Shown here piece after piece: positions 1-9,901 of a stretch of DNA of 64,000 nt. This DNA comes from Terrihabitans soli (lineage in GTDB: Bacteria > Pseudomonadota > Alphaproteobacteria > Rhizobiales > Methylopilaceae): contig NZ_AP023361.1 in NCBI RefSeq assembly GCF_014191545.1, positions 834,501 to 898,500 on the forward strand, written 5' to 3'. Positions within the stretch are counted from its first letter, which is position 1; each line of letters begins with the position of its first letter. The notes under the pieces were generated by a model. That model was not told the origin of the DNA. It did no database searches and saw nothing but the letters and a program-made list of their open reading frames with translations. Both the position numbers and the translations under genes were made by a program.

Positions 1-80
1 GCGCGATCCGCGGCGACGGCTGCGCCGAGCGGCGTGGCAAGGAGCGCGATGAGCGCACTCGTACGGATAATTTTCTGCAT
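1..80 (-). CDS. Exported protein, N-terminal fragment (runs off window)
   Basis: Only the first 26 codons are present. They start at the ATG at 80 and read leftwards off the window edge. The N-terminus MQKIIRTSALIALLATPLGA has basic residues, a hydrophobic core and a small-residue stretch (AAVAA) typical of a signal peptidase I site, so the product is probably secreted or periplasmic. The mature part is outside the window and no family can be named. Confidence 0.55.
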   Translation of the reverse strand, partial: MQKIIRTSALIALLATPLGAAVAADR

Positions 81-171
81 GCAAAATCTCCTGTGTTCGG
101 GGGCAGAGGAGAGTCTAGGGCTGAATGGGGCAGTGAGGGGGCAGAAGCGTGAAACTTCTGGCTCGCATCAG

Positions 172-187
172 GTCGGGTAAACCCGAC
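172..187. terminator. Short palindromic hairpin between gene 1 and uvrB
   Basis: GTCGGGT (172-178) and ACCCGAC (181-187) form a perfect 7-bp stem around AA. It lies about 40 bases past the uvrB stop on the minus strand and about 90 bases upstream of the start at 80. It could end uvrB transcription, but no clear U-run follows, so an operator or an extragenic palindrome is also possible. Confidence 0.35.
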
Positions 188-224
188 TTGGTCATTCAAG
201 ATTTCGTCATTTATTATCGCGAAA

Positions 225-2912
225 TCAGCGGCGTTTGCCGCGAGAGCCCGCACGGCCGCCGCCGGCCCTTCCGCCCGAAGACGTTCCGCCGCGCGTGATG
301 CGGCGAATTTCGACCTCTTCGTCATGTGCTTCGGAGGCAAGACCCTCGACGACATTGCGCGGCGCGGCGAGCGGCAGATCGCGATTGTGCGGGCCCATTT
401 CCTTGAGCGTCGGCTTGTGGACGCGCGAGCGCGTCTCGCCGAATTTACCGGCGCCGTCTTCGATTTCGGACTGACGCACCAGCGCATCGTCGGCGACGAG
501 AAGCTCGGTTTCGCGCAGCCGCTTGAGTTCGTCGCGCAGCCTTGCTGCTTCTTCGAATTCGAGATTGGCCGCGGATTCGCGCATGCGCTTTTCGAGATCG
601 GCCAAAGTCGCCTGGAAATTATGGCCGACCAGCGTGCCGTCTTTGACGAGGCCGGTATCGACGCGCACATGATCCTTCTCGTAGACGCTGTCGAGAATAT
701 CGGCGATGCGCGCTTTCACGCTCTGCGGCGTGATGCCGTGTTCGGTATTGTAGGCGACCTGCTTTTCGCGGCGGCGCGCCGTTTCCGCCATCGCGCGCTC
801 CATCGAGCCGGTCACATTGTCCGCGTAGAGCACGACCTTGCCGTCGACATTGCGCGCGGCACGGCCAATGGTCTGGACGAGCGAGGTCTCGGAGCGGAGG
901 AAGCCTTCCTTGTCGGCATCGAGGATCGCGACAAGTCCGCATTCGGGAATATCGAGGCCTTCGCGCAGAAGATTGATGCCGACCAGAACATCGAATGCAC
1001 CGAGACGTAGATCGCGGATGATCTCGATGCGCTCGATCGTGTCGATGTCCGAATGCATATAGCGGACGCGCACGCCGGCTTCGTGCAGATATTCGGTGAG
1101 GTCTTCGGCCATGCGCTTGGTCAGAACCGTCACGAGCGTGCGATAGCCCTTTTTCGCCGTCTCGCGGATTTCGCCGAGCACATCGTCAACCTGCGAACGG
1201 GCAGGGCGCACCTCGACCGGCGGATCGATCAGGCCTGTCGGACGGATCACCTGTTCGGTGAACACGCCGCCGGTCTGCTCCATTTCCCATTTGCCGGGCG
1301 TTGCCGAGACATAGACGGTCTGCGGCCGCATCGCGTCCCATTCCTCGAAACGCATGGGCCTATTGTCCATGCAGCTTGGCAGGCGGAAGCCGTATTCGGC
1401 CAGCGTCGCCTTGCGGCGGAAGTCGCCGCGATACATGGCGCCGATCTGCGGCACGGTGACATGGCTCTCGTCGACAAAGACGAGCGCATTGTCGGGCAGA
1501 TATTCGAAGAGGGTCGGCGGCGGCTCGCCGGGCTTTCGGCCCGTCAGCCAGCGCGAATAATTTTCGATGCCGGCACAGGAGCCGGTCGCTTCCATCATTT
1601 CGAGATCGAACATTGTGCGCTGTTCGAGGCGTTGCGCTTCGAGCAGGCGGCCCATTTTGTTGAGCTCGTCGAGGCGCAGGCGCAGCTCTTCGCGAATGCC
1701 CTTCACCGATTGCAGCAAAGTCGGCCGCGGCGTCACATAATGCGAATTCGCGTAGATCTTCACGAAGGCCAGATCGGATGTCTTGTGTCCGGTCAGCGGG
1801 TCGAATTCCTGGATGCTTTCGATCTCGTCGCCGAACAGGCCGATGCGCCAGGCGCGGTCTTCATAATGGGCCGGGAAGATTTCGATCGTGTCGCCGCGCA
1901 CACGGAATGTGCCGCGCGTGAAATTCACATCGGCGCGCTTGTATTGCGTCGCCACGAGATCGGCGATCAGCTGGCGCTGGTTGACGCGCTCGCCGACTTT
2001 GAGGCCGAAGGTCATGGCGGTGTAGGTTTCGACCGAGCCGATACCGTAAATGCACGAGACGGATGCGACGATGATGACGTCGTCGCGTTCGAGCAGAGCG
2101 CGCGTCGCCGAATGGCGCATGCGGTCGATCTGTTCGTTGATCGACGAATCCTTCTCGATATAGGTGTCGGTGCGCGGAACGTAGGCTTCCGGCTGGTAGT
2201 AGTCGTAATACGAGACGAAATATTCGACCGAGTTTCCCGGGAAGAAACTTTTGAACTCGCCATAGAGCTGCGCGGCAAGCGTCTTGTTCGGCGCAAGGAT
2301 CAGCGCCGGGCGCTGCGTTTCCTCGATCACCTTGGCCATGGTGAAGGTCTTGCCCGAGCCGGTGACGCCGAGCAGCACCTGATCGCGCTCATGTTCTTTG
2401 ATGCCGGCGACGAGTTCATCGATCGCAACCGGCTGGTCGCCCGCGGGTTGATAGTCCGAGGCGAAGTCGAATTTGATGCCGCCTTCCCATTTTTCGGGAC
2501 GTTCGGGCCGGTGCGGGGTCCAGACCTTGCCCTGAAGTTCCGGGCGGCCGTGCTGGATCAGATCCTCAAGTGCTTTGACCGTGGCGGAGACGCCGCCGGC
2601 GCCGCCGTCTGAAAGCTCGGGCTTCTGGAAGGGCGAGGGGCGCTTGAACTCCGGCTCGGGGGCGTCGCCCTCACGGGCGGCATCCCAGCGGCGGTCGCGG
2701 GGCTGCGCCTCGGGGGTCGCATTGCGTTTTGTGCGCGCCGAGACCTTCTTGGCGCGCACGCTCGCATCCTCGGCCGCTTTGGGGCCGCGGCCGAGCGCAT
2801 CGAGCAGAGCGGGATCGCCGATCAGGCCGGAAAAGTCACCGGCCTCGCCGGCATCAAATTCCGCCTGTGGCCTCTCACTGAGGCCTTCCTGTTGCCTTGG
2901 TTTGCGGGGCAT
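225..2912 (-). CDS. uvrB: Excinuclease ABC subunit B
   Basis: UvrB is the damage-verifying helicase-like subunit of UvrABC nucleotide excision repair, handed to DNA by UvrA and recruiting UvrC. Visible features are the Walker A motif GVTGSGKT near residues 182-189, the Tyr-rich beta-hairpin [12 protein letters not shown] that clamps one DNA strand, helicase motifs including DESH and QTIGRAARN, and a C-terminal UVR motif ([20 protein letters not shown]) that contacts UvrC. At 895 residues it is about 220 longer than the E. coli protein (673). The surplus is a charged, low-complexity N-terminal extension of about 145 residues plus a Gly/Arg-rich C-terminal tail, as seen in other alphaproteobacterial UvrBs. 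I see no GTTC-N7-GTTC LexA box directly upstream. Confidence 0.97.
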   Translation of the reverse strand: MPRKPRQQEGLSERPQAEFDAGEAGDFSGLIGDPALLDALGRGPKAAEDASVRAKKVSARTKRNATPEAQPRDRRWDAAREGDAPEPEFKRPSPFQKPELSDGGAGGVSATVKALEDLIQHGRPELQGKVWTPHRPERPEKWEGGIKFDFASDYQPAGDQPVAIDELVAGIKEHERDQVLLGVTGSGKTFTMAKVIEETQRPALILAPNKTLAAQLYGEFKSFFPGNSVEYFVSYYDYYQPEAYVPRTDTYIEKDSSINEQIDRMRHSATRALLERDDVIIVASVSCIYGIGSVETYTAMTFGLKVGERVNQRQLIADLVATQYKRADVNFTRGTFRVRGDTIEIFPAHYEDRAWRIGLFGDEIESIQEFDPLTGHKTSDLAFVKIYANSHYVTPRPTLLQSVKGIREELRLRLDELNKMGRLLEAQRLEQRTMFDLEMMEATGSCAGIENYSRWLTGRKPGEPPPTLFEYLPDNALVFVDESHVTVPQIGAMYRGDFRRKATLAEYGFRLPSCMDNRPMRFEEWDAMRPQTVYVSATPGKWEMEQTGGVFTEQVIRPTGLIDPPVEVRPARSQVDDVLGEIRETAKKGYRTLVTVLTKRMAEDLTEYLHEAGVRVRYMHSDIDTIERIEIIRDLRLGAFDVLVGINLLREGLDIPECGLVAILDADKEGFLRSETSLVQTIGRAARNVDGKVVLYADNVTGSMERAMAETARRREKQVAYNTEHGITPQSVKARIADILDSVYEKDHVRVDTGLVKDGTLVGHNFQATLADLEKRMRESAANLEFEEAARLRDELKRLRETELLVADDALVRQSEIEDGAGKFGETRSRVHKPTLKEMGPHNRDLPLAAPRNVVEGLASEAHDEEVEIRRITRGGTSSGGRAGGGRAGSRGKRR

Positions 2913-2969
2913 CGTCGGAATATGGTCGTCTTCGCGGCGGAATCAAACCGCCCGGTTCTGGAGCCTCCC

Positions 2970-4121
2970 ATGCATCTGCGCCTTTTCCTCAGCCTCGTGG
3001 CCCTCATTCCGGCCGCAGCGGCCTCCGCCCAGCAGGCCTGCACCCCGAGCAGCACGCCCGTTATCGGCGCGGACGACCCGGCGCCGGCGCTGTTCTCCCA
3101 CTGTGTCGAGGAAACCAAGTGCGGCGCGGTGGACCGGAAAGGCGAGTGGAAGGTTCCGCCGAAGTTTCGGGACGTTCTGATCAAGGACGATTTCATCGTC
3201 GTTCCGGAAAACGACGACTGGACCAAATACGGATTCCTCGGCGCCAATGGCGAGAGCCTGGGCAGCGGCGAATACACGATCAGTGTCGAGGAGGATCTTC
3301 CGGTTTCCGAAGGCCTGCTGCCGGTCGTCAGCGGCGAGAAGGCCGGCTATGTCGACAAAACGGGCAAGCTCCGTGTTCCCGCCGAATTCGATTACGGCGC
3401 GGCGTTTGTCGATGGGCTCGCTGCGGTCGAACAGGACGGCAAGCATTTCTACATCGACACGGCGGGCAAGACGGTCGTTGCGCCGCCGCCTGGCTTTGAC
3501 GATCTCTCCGCTTTCGTCGATGGCGTTGCGGTTGTCGGCAAGGAAGGTAAATACGGCCTGATCGACAAGACCGGCAAACTCGTGGTCGAACCGAATTTCG
3601 ATTCCATCTACGCCGATAGCGGCGTGCTCGTTGCGCTCAAGGAAGCCAGCTACGGCATTCTCGACAAGACCGGCAACTGGATCGCCAAACCCGATTTCGC
3701 GGCGATAGGCCCGTTCTCGGACGGGCTTGCGCCGGCGCAGCAGGGCGAACGCTGGGGCTTCATCGACACCTGCGGCAATTGGAAGATTCCGGCAAAATAC
3801 ACCTTCGCCATCGGCTTCGACGGCGGGCCGGCGCGCGTGCAGATCGACGAGAAATGGGGCCTGATCGACAAGACCGGCAAGGAAATCACGCCGGTCGACA
3901 AGAAATTCATCGGCGATGGCATTTGGCGCGACGGGCTCATCACCTTCTCGCCGGACGAGACAAAATACGGATTGATCGACACGACCGGCAAAACCGTCAT
4001 CGAGCCGAAATATGACAGCGTCGATCCGCTCGGCGGCGGCGTTCTGATGGCCTATGACGGCGAGGAGATGAAGCTGCTCAATCTCGACGGCAGCGAAATC
4101 AAGGTTTTACCGGCTCCGTAA
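2970..4121 (+). CDS. Secreted WG-repeat protein
   Basis: The start is placed at 2970, where MHLRLFLSLVALIPAAAASA forms a clean signal peptide ending before QQAC. Upstream in-frame codons run into the uvrB start. The mature part (about 360 residues) is built of WG repeats: units such as KYGLIDKTGKLVVEPNF, GYVDKTGKLRVPAEF and RWGFIDTCGNWKIPAKY recur every 45-50 residues, at least seven times. WG-repeat (KWG) proteins have no general enzymatic role and are thought to form beta-rich binding surfaces. It is divergent from uvrB, and its 3' end overlaps the convergent neighbour by 23 bases. The function is unknown. Confidence 0.85.
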   Translation: MHLRLFLSLVALIPAAAASAQQACTPSSTPVIGADDPAPALFSHCVEETKCGAVDRKGEWKVPPKFRDVLIKDDFIVVPENDDWTKYGFLGANGESLGSGEYTISVEEDLPVSEGLLPVVSGEKAGYVDKTGKLRVPAEFDYGAAFVDGLAAVEQDGKHFYIDTAGKTVVAPPPGFDDLSAFVDGVAVVGKEGKYGLIDKTGKLVVEPNFDSIYADSGVLVALKEASYGILDKTGNWIAKPDFAAIGPFSDGLAPAQQGERWGFIDTCGNWKIPAKYTFAIGFDGGPARVQIDEKWGLIDKTGKEITPVDKKFIGDGIWRDGLITFSPDETKYGLIDTTGKTVIEPKYDSVDPLGGGVLMAYDGEEMKLLNLDGSEIKVLPAP

Positions 4122-5364
4122 TCTCGTCGTCGGCTTCAGCAATCTTTTCTAGATAATGAGCGGCGAAATCGGTGCCTATTTTTATCCAGAGAGGATGGTG
4201 GTCGGACATCTGCCAGGAACGCCATTTGCGATAGTGCGTGTCCGGTTTCGTCTTTAGCGGTTTATTTTTAGTGACGCGGTTGTTCAGCATGAGGGCTTTG
4301 TAAACTCCCATATCCTTTGCGTTGTCGCGGAAAACGACGTCGAACACGTCGAGAAGACCGCCGGTTATGACGTTGAATCGTTCGTCTTTCACGCGCACCG
4401 CGATCTGGTCGTAATAGTGCTTCTTCTTCTTGCCCTTCTTGTTGCCATTGATTTCCGCGTCGCGAACATTGTGACCTGCGATCGGTTCGGGAACGACGAA
4501 ACCCTGGCTCACCAACGCCGTCATGGTCTCGTGCTCCGGGCTGACGACGTTGAAATCGCCAAGAAGGATATAGTTCTCGATTAGGCTCGGATCGATTTTT
4601 TCGCCGTCCTTGAGTTGTTTTTCTGCCAGCTTGATCTCGGTGTCCTGCCTTTTGGCGAAAAATTCGACGAGCTTTTCAATCTCCTGGATGCGCTGCTTCA
4701 GCTGCTGGCCGCTCTCCGAACCGTAATAAATATGTACGGTGCACAGGCTGAAGCGAAACCAGCCCGACTGGAAGGCGACGAGGAAGGGCGAGCGCGCGAA
4801 TTGCTGTTTTACTTCCTGGAATTCTTCTTTGACCGTCTCAACCGTCTCATCGGACATTTGCGGGGCGGCGGTGTCCGATGTTTTTTTCGCGACTTTCTTG
4901 TGTGCGACGATAAGCTGGCCTTCGGGCAGGACGATTTCGCCGGCGACTTTGCGGAACCACACTTTCTCGCGGTTGAAGACGAAAGCCATGCGCTCGTTCG
5001 ATCCCGCGGTGCCGGCCGTCACATCGGTGACGATGTAATCCCATTCGCGCCCGAGAATTTTCATGATCTTTTGGAGCGGCCGCAGATCGAGATTGATCTC
5101 CTGCAGCGCGACGAGATCGAACGCGGATATGATCTCGGCGATGTAATAAAAGCTCTCGTCGAGGCGCGGGCCGAAGCCGAACTTGTCGGAGTCGAAATCT
5201 CGAATGTTCCAGGTCGCCAGCAAAAGGCTCGAATCCGATTTATGCGCGCAGATCGGCTCCAGGTTTTTGCGAAGCTTCAGCAATCGCCGGGCACAGCGGC
5301 CCGGCATGGTTGAATCATTCAGAGATTTTCCGACGTCTTCGATATCGGCGTAGTAATTCGACAT
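4099..5364 (-). CDS. Endonuclease/exonuclease/phosphatase (EEP) fold protein
   Basis: This 421-residue protein has no signal peptide. EEP-superfamily landmarks are visible in order: ATWNIRDFD (Asn near the start), ALQEIN (metal-binding Glu), LLGDFNVVSP (Asp-x-Asn catalytic pair) and MSDHHPLW (C-terminal Asp-His). These are the residues used by DNase I/ExoIII-type metal-dependent phosphodiesterases. A charged Lys-rich helical insertion (around residues 150-260) departs from the compact ExoIII design. The substrate (DNA, phosphoinositide or nucleotide) cannot be read from sequence. Its codon use looks less GC-biased than its neighbours, which may hint at more recent acquisition (inference). Confidence 0.8.
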   Translation of the reverse strand: MSNYYADIEDVGKSLNDSTMPGRCARRLLKLRKNLEPICAHKSDSSLLLATWNIRDFDSDKFGFGPRLDESFYYIAEIISAFDLVALQEINLDLRPLQKIMKILGREWDYIVTDVTAGTAGSNERMAFVFNREKVWFRKVAGEIVLPEGQLIVAHKKVAKKTSDTAAPQMSDETVETVKEEFQEVKQQFARSPFLVAFQSGWFRFSLCTVHIYYGSESGQQLKQRIQEIEKLVEFFAKRQDTEIKLAEKQLKDGEKIDPSLIENYILLGDFNVVSPEHETMTALVSQGFVVPEPIAGHNVRDAEINGNKKGKKKKHYYDQIAVRVKDERFNVITGGLLDVFDVVFRDNAKDMGVYKALMLNNRVTKNKPLKTKPDTHYRKWRSWQMSDHHPLWIKIGTDFAAHYLEKIAEADDEITEPVKP

Positions 5365-5416
5365 CGCCCCTCCCAGCGGAGGGCGATGCTACACGCGATA
5401 GTTGCCAAATCAAGAA

Positions 5417-6082
5417 CTACGCGTGGCCGCTGTCGCTCGACAGCATGCGCGGATCGACGCCGATTTTGCGCAGGCAGCGGTCGTATTTAGCCTCGGTCGG
5501 CGTGTCGAAGAGAAGTTCGCTGTCGGCCGGGCAATTGAGCCAGCCATTGGCCTGGATCTCGGTCTCGAGCTGGCCCGGCGCCCAGCCGGCATAGCCCAGC
5601 GCCAGAACGGCCGCCGCCGGCCCGCCGCCGGTGGCGATGGCCTTGAGGATGTCGAGCGTTGCCGTCAGCGAAACGCCTTCGTCGATCGGCAGGGTCGAAT
5701 TCTCGATGAAGAAATCAGCGGTGTGCAAAACGAAACCCCGCCCGGTTTCGACCGGCCCGCCGCGCAGCACCGAAATCTGTTCGGCGGCGGTCGGCAGATG
5801 AATGCTTTCGCCCTCGGGGAGAATGTCGAGCTGAACCAGAAGGTCCGGAAAACGGATATTGTGAGCGGGTTGATTAACTACGATGCCCATCGCTCCCTCG
5901 GGGGAGTGCGCGCACATGTAAATCACCGAGCGCGCGAAGCGCTCGTCCATCATTCCGGGCATCGCGACGATAAGCTGACCGTCGAGATAGCCTTCCCCGG
6001 ACATCGGTCTGGTACCGGCGGGAATCATGTCTATGAGTGTAGGCATCGACCGGCTGGTTTGAAAGGTGCCCGCATGTTTCAT
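5417..6082 (-). CDS. YqgE/AlgH family protein (UPF0301)
   Basis: The family is recognised from [39 protein letters not shown], and the later [14 protein letters not shown] and [13 protein letters not shown] blocks, which span nearly the whole protein. YqgE/AlgH is a soluble cytoplasmic protein of unresolved molecular function. It was linked genetically to alginate regulation in Pseudomonas and is often near ruvX in gammaproteobacteria. The ATG at 6082 gives 221 residues; an ATG at 6046 (MPTLID) would give 209 and cannot be excluded. The longer reading to 6220 would run into the divergent DsbD-like gene and is unlikely. Confidence 0.9.
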   Translation of the reverse strand: MKHAGTFQTSRSMPTLIDMIPAGTRPMSGEGYLDGQLIVAMPGMMDERFARSVIYMCAHSPEGAMGIVVNQPAHNIRFPDLLVQLDILPEGESIHLPTAAEQISVLRGGPVETGRGFVLHTADFFIENSTLPIDEGVSLTATLDILKAIATGGGPAAAVLALGYAGWAPGQLETEIQANGWLNCPADSELLFDTPTEAKYDRCLRKIGVDPRMLSSDSGHA

Positions 6083-6143
6083 ATCGCATCGCTCACGCAA
6101 GTGTGGCTGGCCGGTCATCCTCTCCGGCGCTAGGGCACCCTGC

Positions 6144-6962
6144 ATGAACGCCCTTCGTCTTCTGCTAACGGCTGTCGCCGCCGCGATGTTCCTTCCCGGA
6201 GCAGGCTTTGCCGCGGACACGGTTTCGCCATGGGTGGAGGAGACGGGCTTTCGGATGCGGCTCTCGGCAGGTCCGGCCGCCGGCGATGGAACGCTGGGGG
6301 CAGGGATCGAACTGCATCTCGGCGAAGGCTGGAAGACCTATTGGCTCAATCCCGGTCCGAACGGCATTCCGCCGCGGATCGATTTCACCGGATCGGAGAA
6401 CCTCGCAAAGGCGGAGGCACTGTGGCCGGCGCCCGCGCGCATCGCCGATGGCGATGCGGAGGCGGCGGGCTATACGGGAATTCTCGTGGTGCCTGTCACC
6501 GTCACGCCGAAAGATCCGGCAAAGCCCGTTGCGCTGAAGCTGCATATCGATTTCGGCATGTGCGAAAAAATCTGCGTGCCGGCGAGTGCCGATCTCAAAC
6601 TCGAACTGGTGCCCGGCGCAAAACCGCAGGCCATGGCCGCGGCTCTGATCGAAGGCTTCAAAAGCCGGGTGCCGAAACCGGCAAAGCTCGGCAGGGAGGG
6701 CGAACTCGCCGTGACGGCCATTGCGCGAACGTCCGAGAGCCTTGGCGTCAGCGTGCGCTTCCCGGAAAAGGCCAAGACGCGCGATCTGTTCGCCCGTGCC
6801 GAAGGCGTCGCCTTGCCGCTGCCCAAACTGAATTCACCTGGCAGCTACAGCATAAGGCTGAAGCCGGGTTCGACCCCGGCAAAAATCGAGCTCGTGGCCG
6901 TGGCCGACGGGGAGGCGATTGCCGTGCCGATCGCTCTCGACCTTCCGGCCGCAAAGCCTTAA
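6144..6962 (+). CDS. DsbD N-terminal-domain-like periplasmic thiol-disulfide protein
   Basis: The start at 6144 gives [20 protein letters not shown], a signal peptide cleaved after GFA. The mature protein carries the block [18 protein letters not shown] and then the pair of cysteines in [13 protein letters not shown]. Both are characteristic of the protein-disulfide-reductase DsbD N-terminal-like domain that accepts electrons in the periplasm. No transmembrane electron-transfer domain follows (272 residues, all soluble), so a separate membrane partner would be needed. It lies 44 bases upstream of the peroxiredoxin gene in the same direction, suggesting a redox-defence unit. Confidence 0.82.
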   Translation: MNALRLLLTAVAAAMFLPGAGFAADTVSPWVEETGFRMRLSAGPAAGDGTLGAGIELHLGEGWKTYWLNPGPNGIPPRIDFTGSENLAKAEALWPAPARIADGDAEAAGYTGILVVPVTVTPKDPAKPVALKLHIDFGMCEKICVPASADLKLELVPGAKPQAMAAALIEGFKSRVPKPAKLGREGELAVTAIARTSESLGVSVRFPEKAKTRDLFARAEGVALPLPKLNSPGSYSIRLKPGSTPAKIELVAVADGEAIAVPIALDLPAAKP

Positions 6963-7006
6963 AGAAGCGCCTGTCTATTTTCCCACGAAAAACAGCGAGA
7001 CTGCTC

Positions 7007-7492
7007 ATGTCCATCAAAGCCGGCGACAAGATTCCGGAAGCCTCGTTCACCGTGATGGGTCCCGAAGGCCCCGCCAAGAAGACCACCGACGAGGTGTTCA
7101 AGGGCAAGAAGGTCGTTCTGTTCGCCGTGCCGGGCGCGTTCACGCCGTCCTGCCACAAGAACCATCTGCCGAGCTATGTCGAGAACTACGACGCGCTCAA
7201 AGCCAAGGGCGTCGACAGCATTGTCGTTACCGGCGTCAACGACGTCTTCGTGCAGGATGCCTGGATCAAGGCGACGGGTGCTTCCGGCAAGATCGATGCG
7301 CTCGCCGACGGCTCGGGCGATTTCGCCAAGCTCATCGGCATGGACATCGATCTCGGCAAAGCCGGGCTCGGCCTGCGCTCCAAGCGCTATGCGGCGATCG
7401 TCGAAGACGGCGTCGTGAAATGGTTCGATGTCGAGGACGCGCCGCCGAAGACCGACAAGACCAAGGCGGACGAGGTTCTGAAGCACCTCTGA
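7007..7492 (+). CDS. Peroxiredoxin, Prx5/AhpE-like atypical class
   Basis: 161 residues. The peroxidatic site is PGAFTPSCHKNHLPSY, with Cys near residue 47 and the upstream Thr and Pro that define the active site. The C-terminal part (GLGLRSKRYAAIVEDGVVKW) matches the Prx5 subgroup, which reduces alkyl hydroperoxides and H2O2 using glutathione/glutaredoxin or thioredoxin. I see no second conserved resolving cysteine, so it probably works as a 1-Cys enzyme with an external thiol. It follows the DsbD-like gene and is closed by a strong terminator. Confidence 0.95.
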   Translation: MSIKAGDKIPEASFTVMGPEGPAKKTTDEVFKGKKVVLFAVPGAFTPSCHKNHLPSYVENYDALKAKGVDSIVVTGVNDVFVQDAWIKATGASGKIDALADGSGDFAKLIGMDIDLGKAGLGLRSKRYAAIVEDGVVKWFDVEDAPPKTDKTKADEVLKHL

Positions 7493-7513
7493 TCTGGACT
7501 GATTGAATTTACG

Positions 7514-7539
7514 AAACGGCGCCTTCGGGCGCCGTTTTT
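7514..7539 (+). terminator. Rho-independent terminator after the peroxiredoxin gene
   Basis: The stem AAACGGCGCC (7514-7523) pairs with GGCGCCGTTT (7528-7537) around a TTCG tetraloop, and the T-run continues to 7539. It lies 22 bases after the stop. The symmetric A/T flanks would also let it serve the convergent DMT permease gene. Confidence 0.9.
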
Positions 7540-7543
7540 CGTT

Positions 7544-8395
7544 TCAGCCCCGTGCCAGTCGCGTCAGGACGAGGCCGGCAAGAATGACGAAGGCGGCGAT
7601 CCAGCGCCAGCGGGTGAATTTCTCGTTCAGCAGCCACACCGCAAGCGCGGCGCCGAACAGGATCGAGGTTTCGCGCACCGCCGCGACAAGGCTGACCGGC
7701 GCGATGGTGATGGCATAGAGCGCGATGCCATAGGACAAAGTGAAGAGAAATCCGCCGGCAAGGCCGCGCAGCGCCGTTCCGCGCGGCATTGCAAGAACCG
7801 ATCGCGGGCGCACGGCGAGTGAGACGATGAAGGCGGCAAGCCCGCTCAGACTCGACAGGGTAAGGACATAAGCGACCGGATCGCCGGACATCCTGACGCC
7901 GGTCGAGTCGACCAGCGTATAGGCCGAGATCGTGCCGGCGGCGAGAACGGCAACGGCAAGCGTGCCGGGCGTCGTGCCTTTGCGGGCGATGGCTTCAAGT
8001 CCCATCGCGATGATGCCGGCGGCAATGATGAAGACGCCCACCCAGGCCGGAAGCGGCAGATTTTCGGCGAAGAGCAGGGGAGCAAGCGAGGCGGTGAAGA
8101 TCAGCGAGCCGCCGCGGATGATCGGATGGGCAACCGACATATCGGCGCCGCGATAGGAAAGGCCGACCAGCAGCATATAAGTCGCGTGAATGCCGGCGGA
8201 ACTGGCGGCGAAGATCAGGCTCTGCCCATGCGGCAGCCCGGTAAAAAGCAGGATCGGCGCTGCAGTGACGCCCGCCCCGATGAGAACCGCCGCAGAGCGG
8301 CCGAGCGGATCGCCTTCGCCGCTTTTGATGAGGAAGTTCCAGGCAGCATTGGTCGCGGCCGAAATCAGAACGAGAAGAACGACGCCGAAGGACAA
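7544..8395 (-). CDS. EamA/DMT family permease
   Basis: This 283-residue protein is almost wholly hydrophobic, with about ten predicted transmembrane helices in two repeats, the EamA (DMT) layout. Examples are SAATNAAWNFLIKSGEGDP at the N-terminus and SYGIALYAITIAPVSLVAAVRETSILFGAA in the second half. EamA permeases export amino acids or other metabolites; the substrate is unknown. The only plausible start is the TTG at 8395, two bases after the rnhA stop, so translation probably depends on coupling to rnhA. It forms the 3' end of a thrB-rnhA-permease unit. Confidence 0.85.
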   Translation of the reverse strand: MSFGVVLLVLISAATNAAWNFLIKSGEGDPLGRSAAVLIGAGVTAAPILLFTGLPHGQSLIFAASSAGIHATYMLLVGLSYRGADMSVAHPIIRGGSLIFTASLAPLLFAENLPLPAWVGVFIIAAGIIAMGLEAIARKGTTPGTLAVAVLAAGTISAYTLVDSTGVRMSGDPVAYVLTLSSLSGLAAFIVSLAVRPRSVLAMPRGTALRGLAGGFLFTLSYGIALYAITIAPVSLVAAVRETSILFGAALAVWLLNEKFTRWRWIAAFVILAGLVLTRLARG

Positions 8396-8397
8396 TT

Positions 8398-8844
8398 TTA
8401 TTTCGCCGGTTTGAACGGCGCCATGCCCTGGCGCGCGAGTTCGTCGGCGCGCTCATTGTCCGGATCGTTGGCGTGACCCTTCACCCAGTGCCAGGCGACT
8501 TCGTGTTTGGCGGTCAGCTTGTCGAGCTGTTCCCACAGCTCCTGATTTTTGACGGCTTTCTTGTCAGACGTCTTCCAGCCGTTCTTCTTCCAGCCCTTCA
8601 TCCATTCGGTGATGCCGCCGCGCACATATTGGCTGTCGGTGTAAAGATCGACCGCAACGGGACGTGTCAGCGCTTCGAGGGCGCGGATCGCCGCGAGAAG
8701 CTCCATCCGGTTGTTCGTTGTGAGCTGTTCGCCGCCGGACAATTCTTTCACCGTGTCGGCGAACTTCATGACGACGCCCCAGCCGCCGGGACCGGGGTTT
8801 CCCGAGCAAGCGCCGTCCGTCCAGATGGCAACGCGCGCGCTCAT
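8398..8844 (-). CDS. rnhA: Ribonuclease HI
   Basis: RNase HI cuts the RNA strand of RNA-DNA hybrids (R-loops, primers). All four acidic catalytic positions are visible: Asp in [16 protein letters not shown], Glu in [10 protein letters not shown], Asp in YTDSQYV and Asp in NERADELA. The 148-residue length fits the classic single-domain enzyme. The ATG at 8844 overlaps the thrB stop as ATGA, so the two are translationally coupled. RNase HII is also encoded in the window, at 23.5 kb. Confidence 0.97.
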   Translation of the reverse strand: MSARVAIWTDGACSGNPGPGGWGVVMKFADTVKELSGGEQLTTNNRMELLAAIRALEALTRPVAVDLYTDSQYVRGGITEWMKGWKKNGWKTSDKKAVKNQELWEQLDKLTAKHEVAWHWVKGHANDPDNERADELARQGMAPFKPAK

Positions 8845-9806
8845 ATTTCCCACCCATAAGATGCGACGGAGTTGACGGTCTGATGAAAGCGCAGCTTGCG
8901 CCAGTATTCGAGCGGGTCTTTCGGCTGAACGAGAGCGCCCGTGGGAACGGAAAGCCAGTCGATCAGGCGCGTCAGCAGAAAGCGCATGGCCGAGCCGCGG
9001 GCGAGGAGGGGCAGGGCCTCGATCTCGTCTTCCCGCAGCGGCCGGGCCGCATGATAGGCGGCAAGAAGGGCGCGGCCTTTGGTGGCGTTATAGGAGTGAT
9101 CCGGTTCGAAGCACCAGGCGTTGAGGCAGATCGACAGATCGTAGGCCAGAATGTCGGTACAGGCGAAATAGAAATCGATCAGCCCCGGCGCGCGGCCTTC
9201 GACGAACAGAACATTGTCCGGAAAGAGATCGGCGTGGATCGTGCCCTTGGGCAGGGTTTTGGGCCAATTGCGCGACAGATATGAAAGCTCTTCGGCAATC
9301 GCGTTCGCAAGCCCGGTGCGCACTTCATTGGCGCGGTCGAGTGCGCCGTCCGCAAGGCGCTGCCAGCCCTCGAGCGACAGATCGTTGTCGCGGCACATCT
9401 GGAATTCGAAAGTCGCGTTGTGAAAGCGCGCCAGCGCATCGCCGACCTGTGCCGCATGTTCGACGGTCGGGCGGCGGCGCGAAATGCCGTCGAGAAAGGT
9501 GACGATGGCGGCGGGACGGCCGCACAGTTCGCCCAGCACTTTGCCGTCGCGGTTTTTCACCGGCAGCGGGCAGGTGATGCCGTGCTCGGCGGCGTGTTCC
9601 ATCAGACCGAGGAAATAGGGCAGGCTCTCGCGCTTCACGCGCTTCTCATAGAGCGTCAGGATGAATTGCCCGCCTTCGGTGCGCAGAAGGAAGTTCGAAT
9701 TCTCGACACCTTCCGCAATGCCCTTGCAGGTCAGATGGTGGCCGAGATCGTAAGCCGCGAGAAAACGGGCGAGATCGTCTTCCGGGACGTCGGTGTAAAC
9801 GGCCAT
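8841..9806 (-). CDS. thrB: Homoserine kinase, ThrB type II (aminoglycoside-phosphotransferase fold)
   Basis: It phosphorylates homoserine at the penultimate step of threonine synthesis. The 321-residue sequence carries the kinase-like motifs of the APH/ChoK fold: nucleotide-loop region [10 protein letters not shown], Brenner motif [11 protein letters not shown] with the catalytic Asp and Asn, and metal-binding LIDFYFA. This family replaces the GHMP-type ThrB of enterics in alphaproteobacteria, where thrB-rnhA adjacency is common. The start at 9806 ([12 protein letters not shown]) agrees with the family N-terminus. Confidence 0.95.
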   Translation of the reverse strand: MAVYTDVPEDDLARFLAAYDLGHHLTCKGIAEGVENSNFLLRTEGGQFILTLYEKRVKRESLPYFLGLMEHAAEHGITCPLPVKNRDGKVLGELCGRPAAIVTFLDGISRRRPTVEHAAQVGDALARFHNATFEFQMCRDNDLSLEGWQRLADGALDRANEVRTGLANAIAEELSYLSRNWPKTLPKGTIHADLFPDNVLFVEGRAPGLIDFYFACTDILAYDLSICLNAWCFEPDHSYNATKGRALLAAYHAARPLREDEIEALPLLARGSAMRFLLTRLIDWLSVPTGALVQPKDPLEYWRKLRFHQTVNSVASYGWEI

Positions 9807-9901
9807 GTTCGCTCGGGTAGAATCAGCCTAGCGGCGAATTGGCGGGGCCGCGTATGGCGTGTTATCGGCTCGACGGGCAGGCGTCAAACAGCGGGCAGGC
9901 C

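Noticed and set aside
1053-2612. Long plus-strand open frame (519 codons) opposite uvrB
   Set aside because: It is the antisense shadow of a GC-rich real gene. Composition is His/Arg/Ala-rich without any domain, and uvrB on the other strand is unambiguous.
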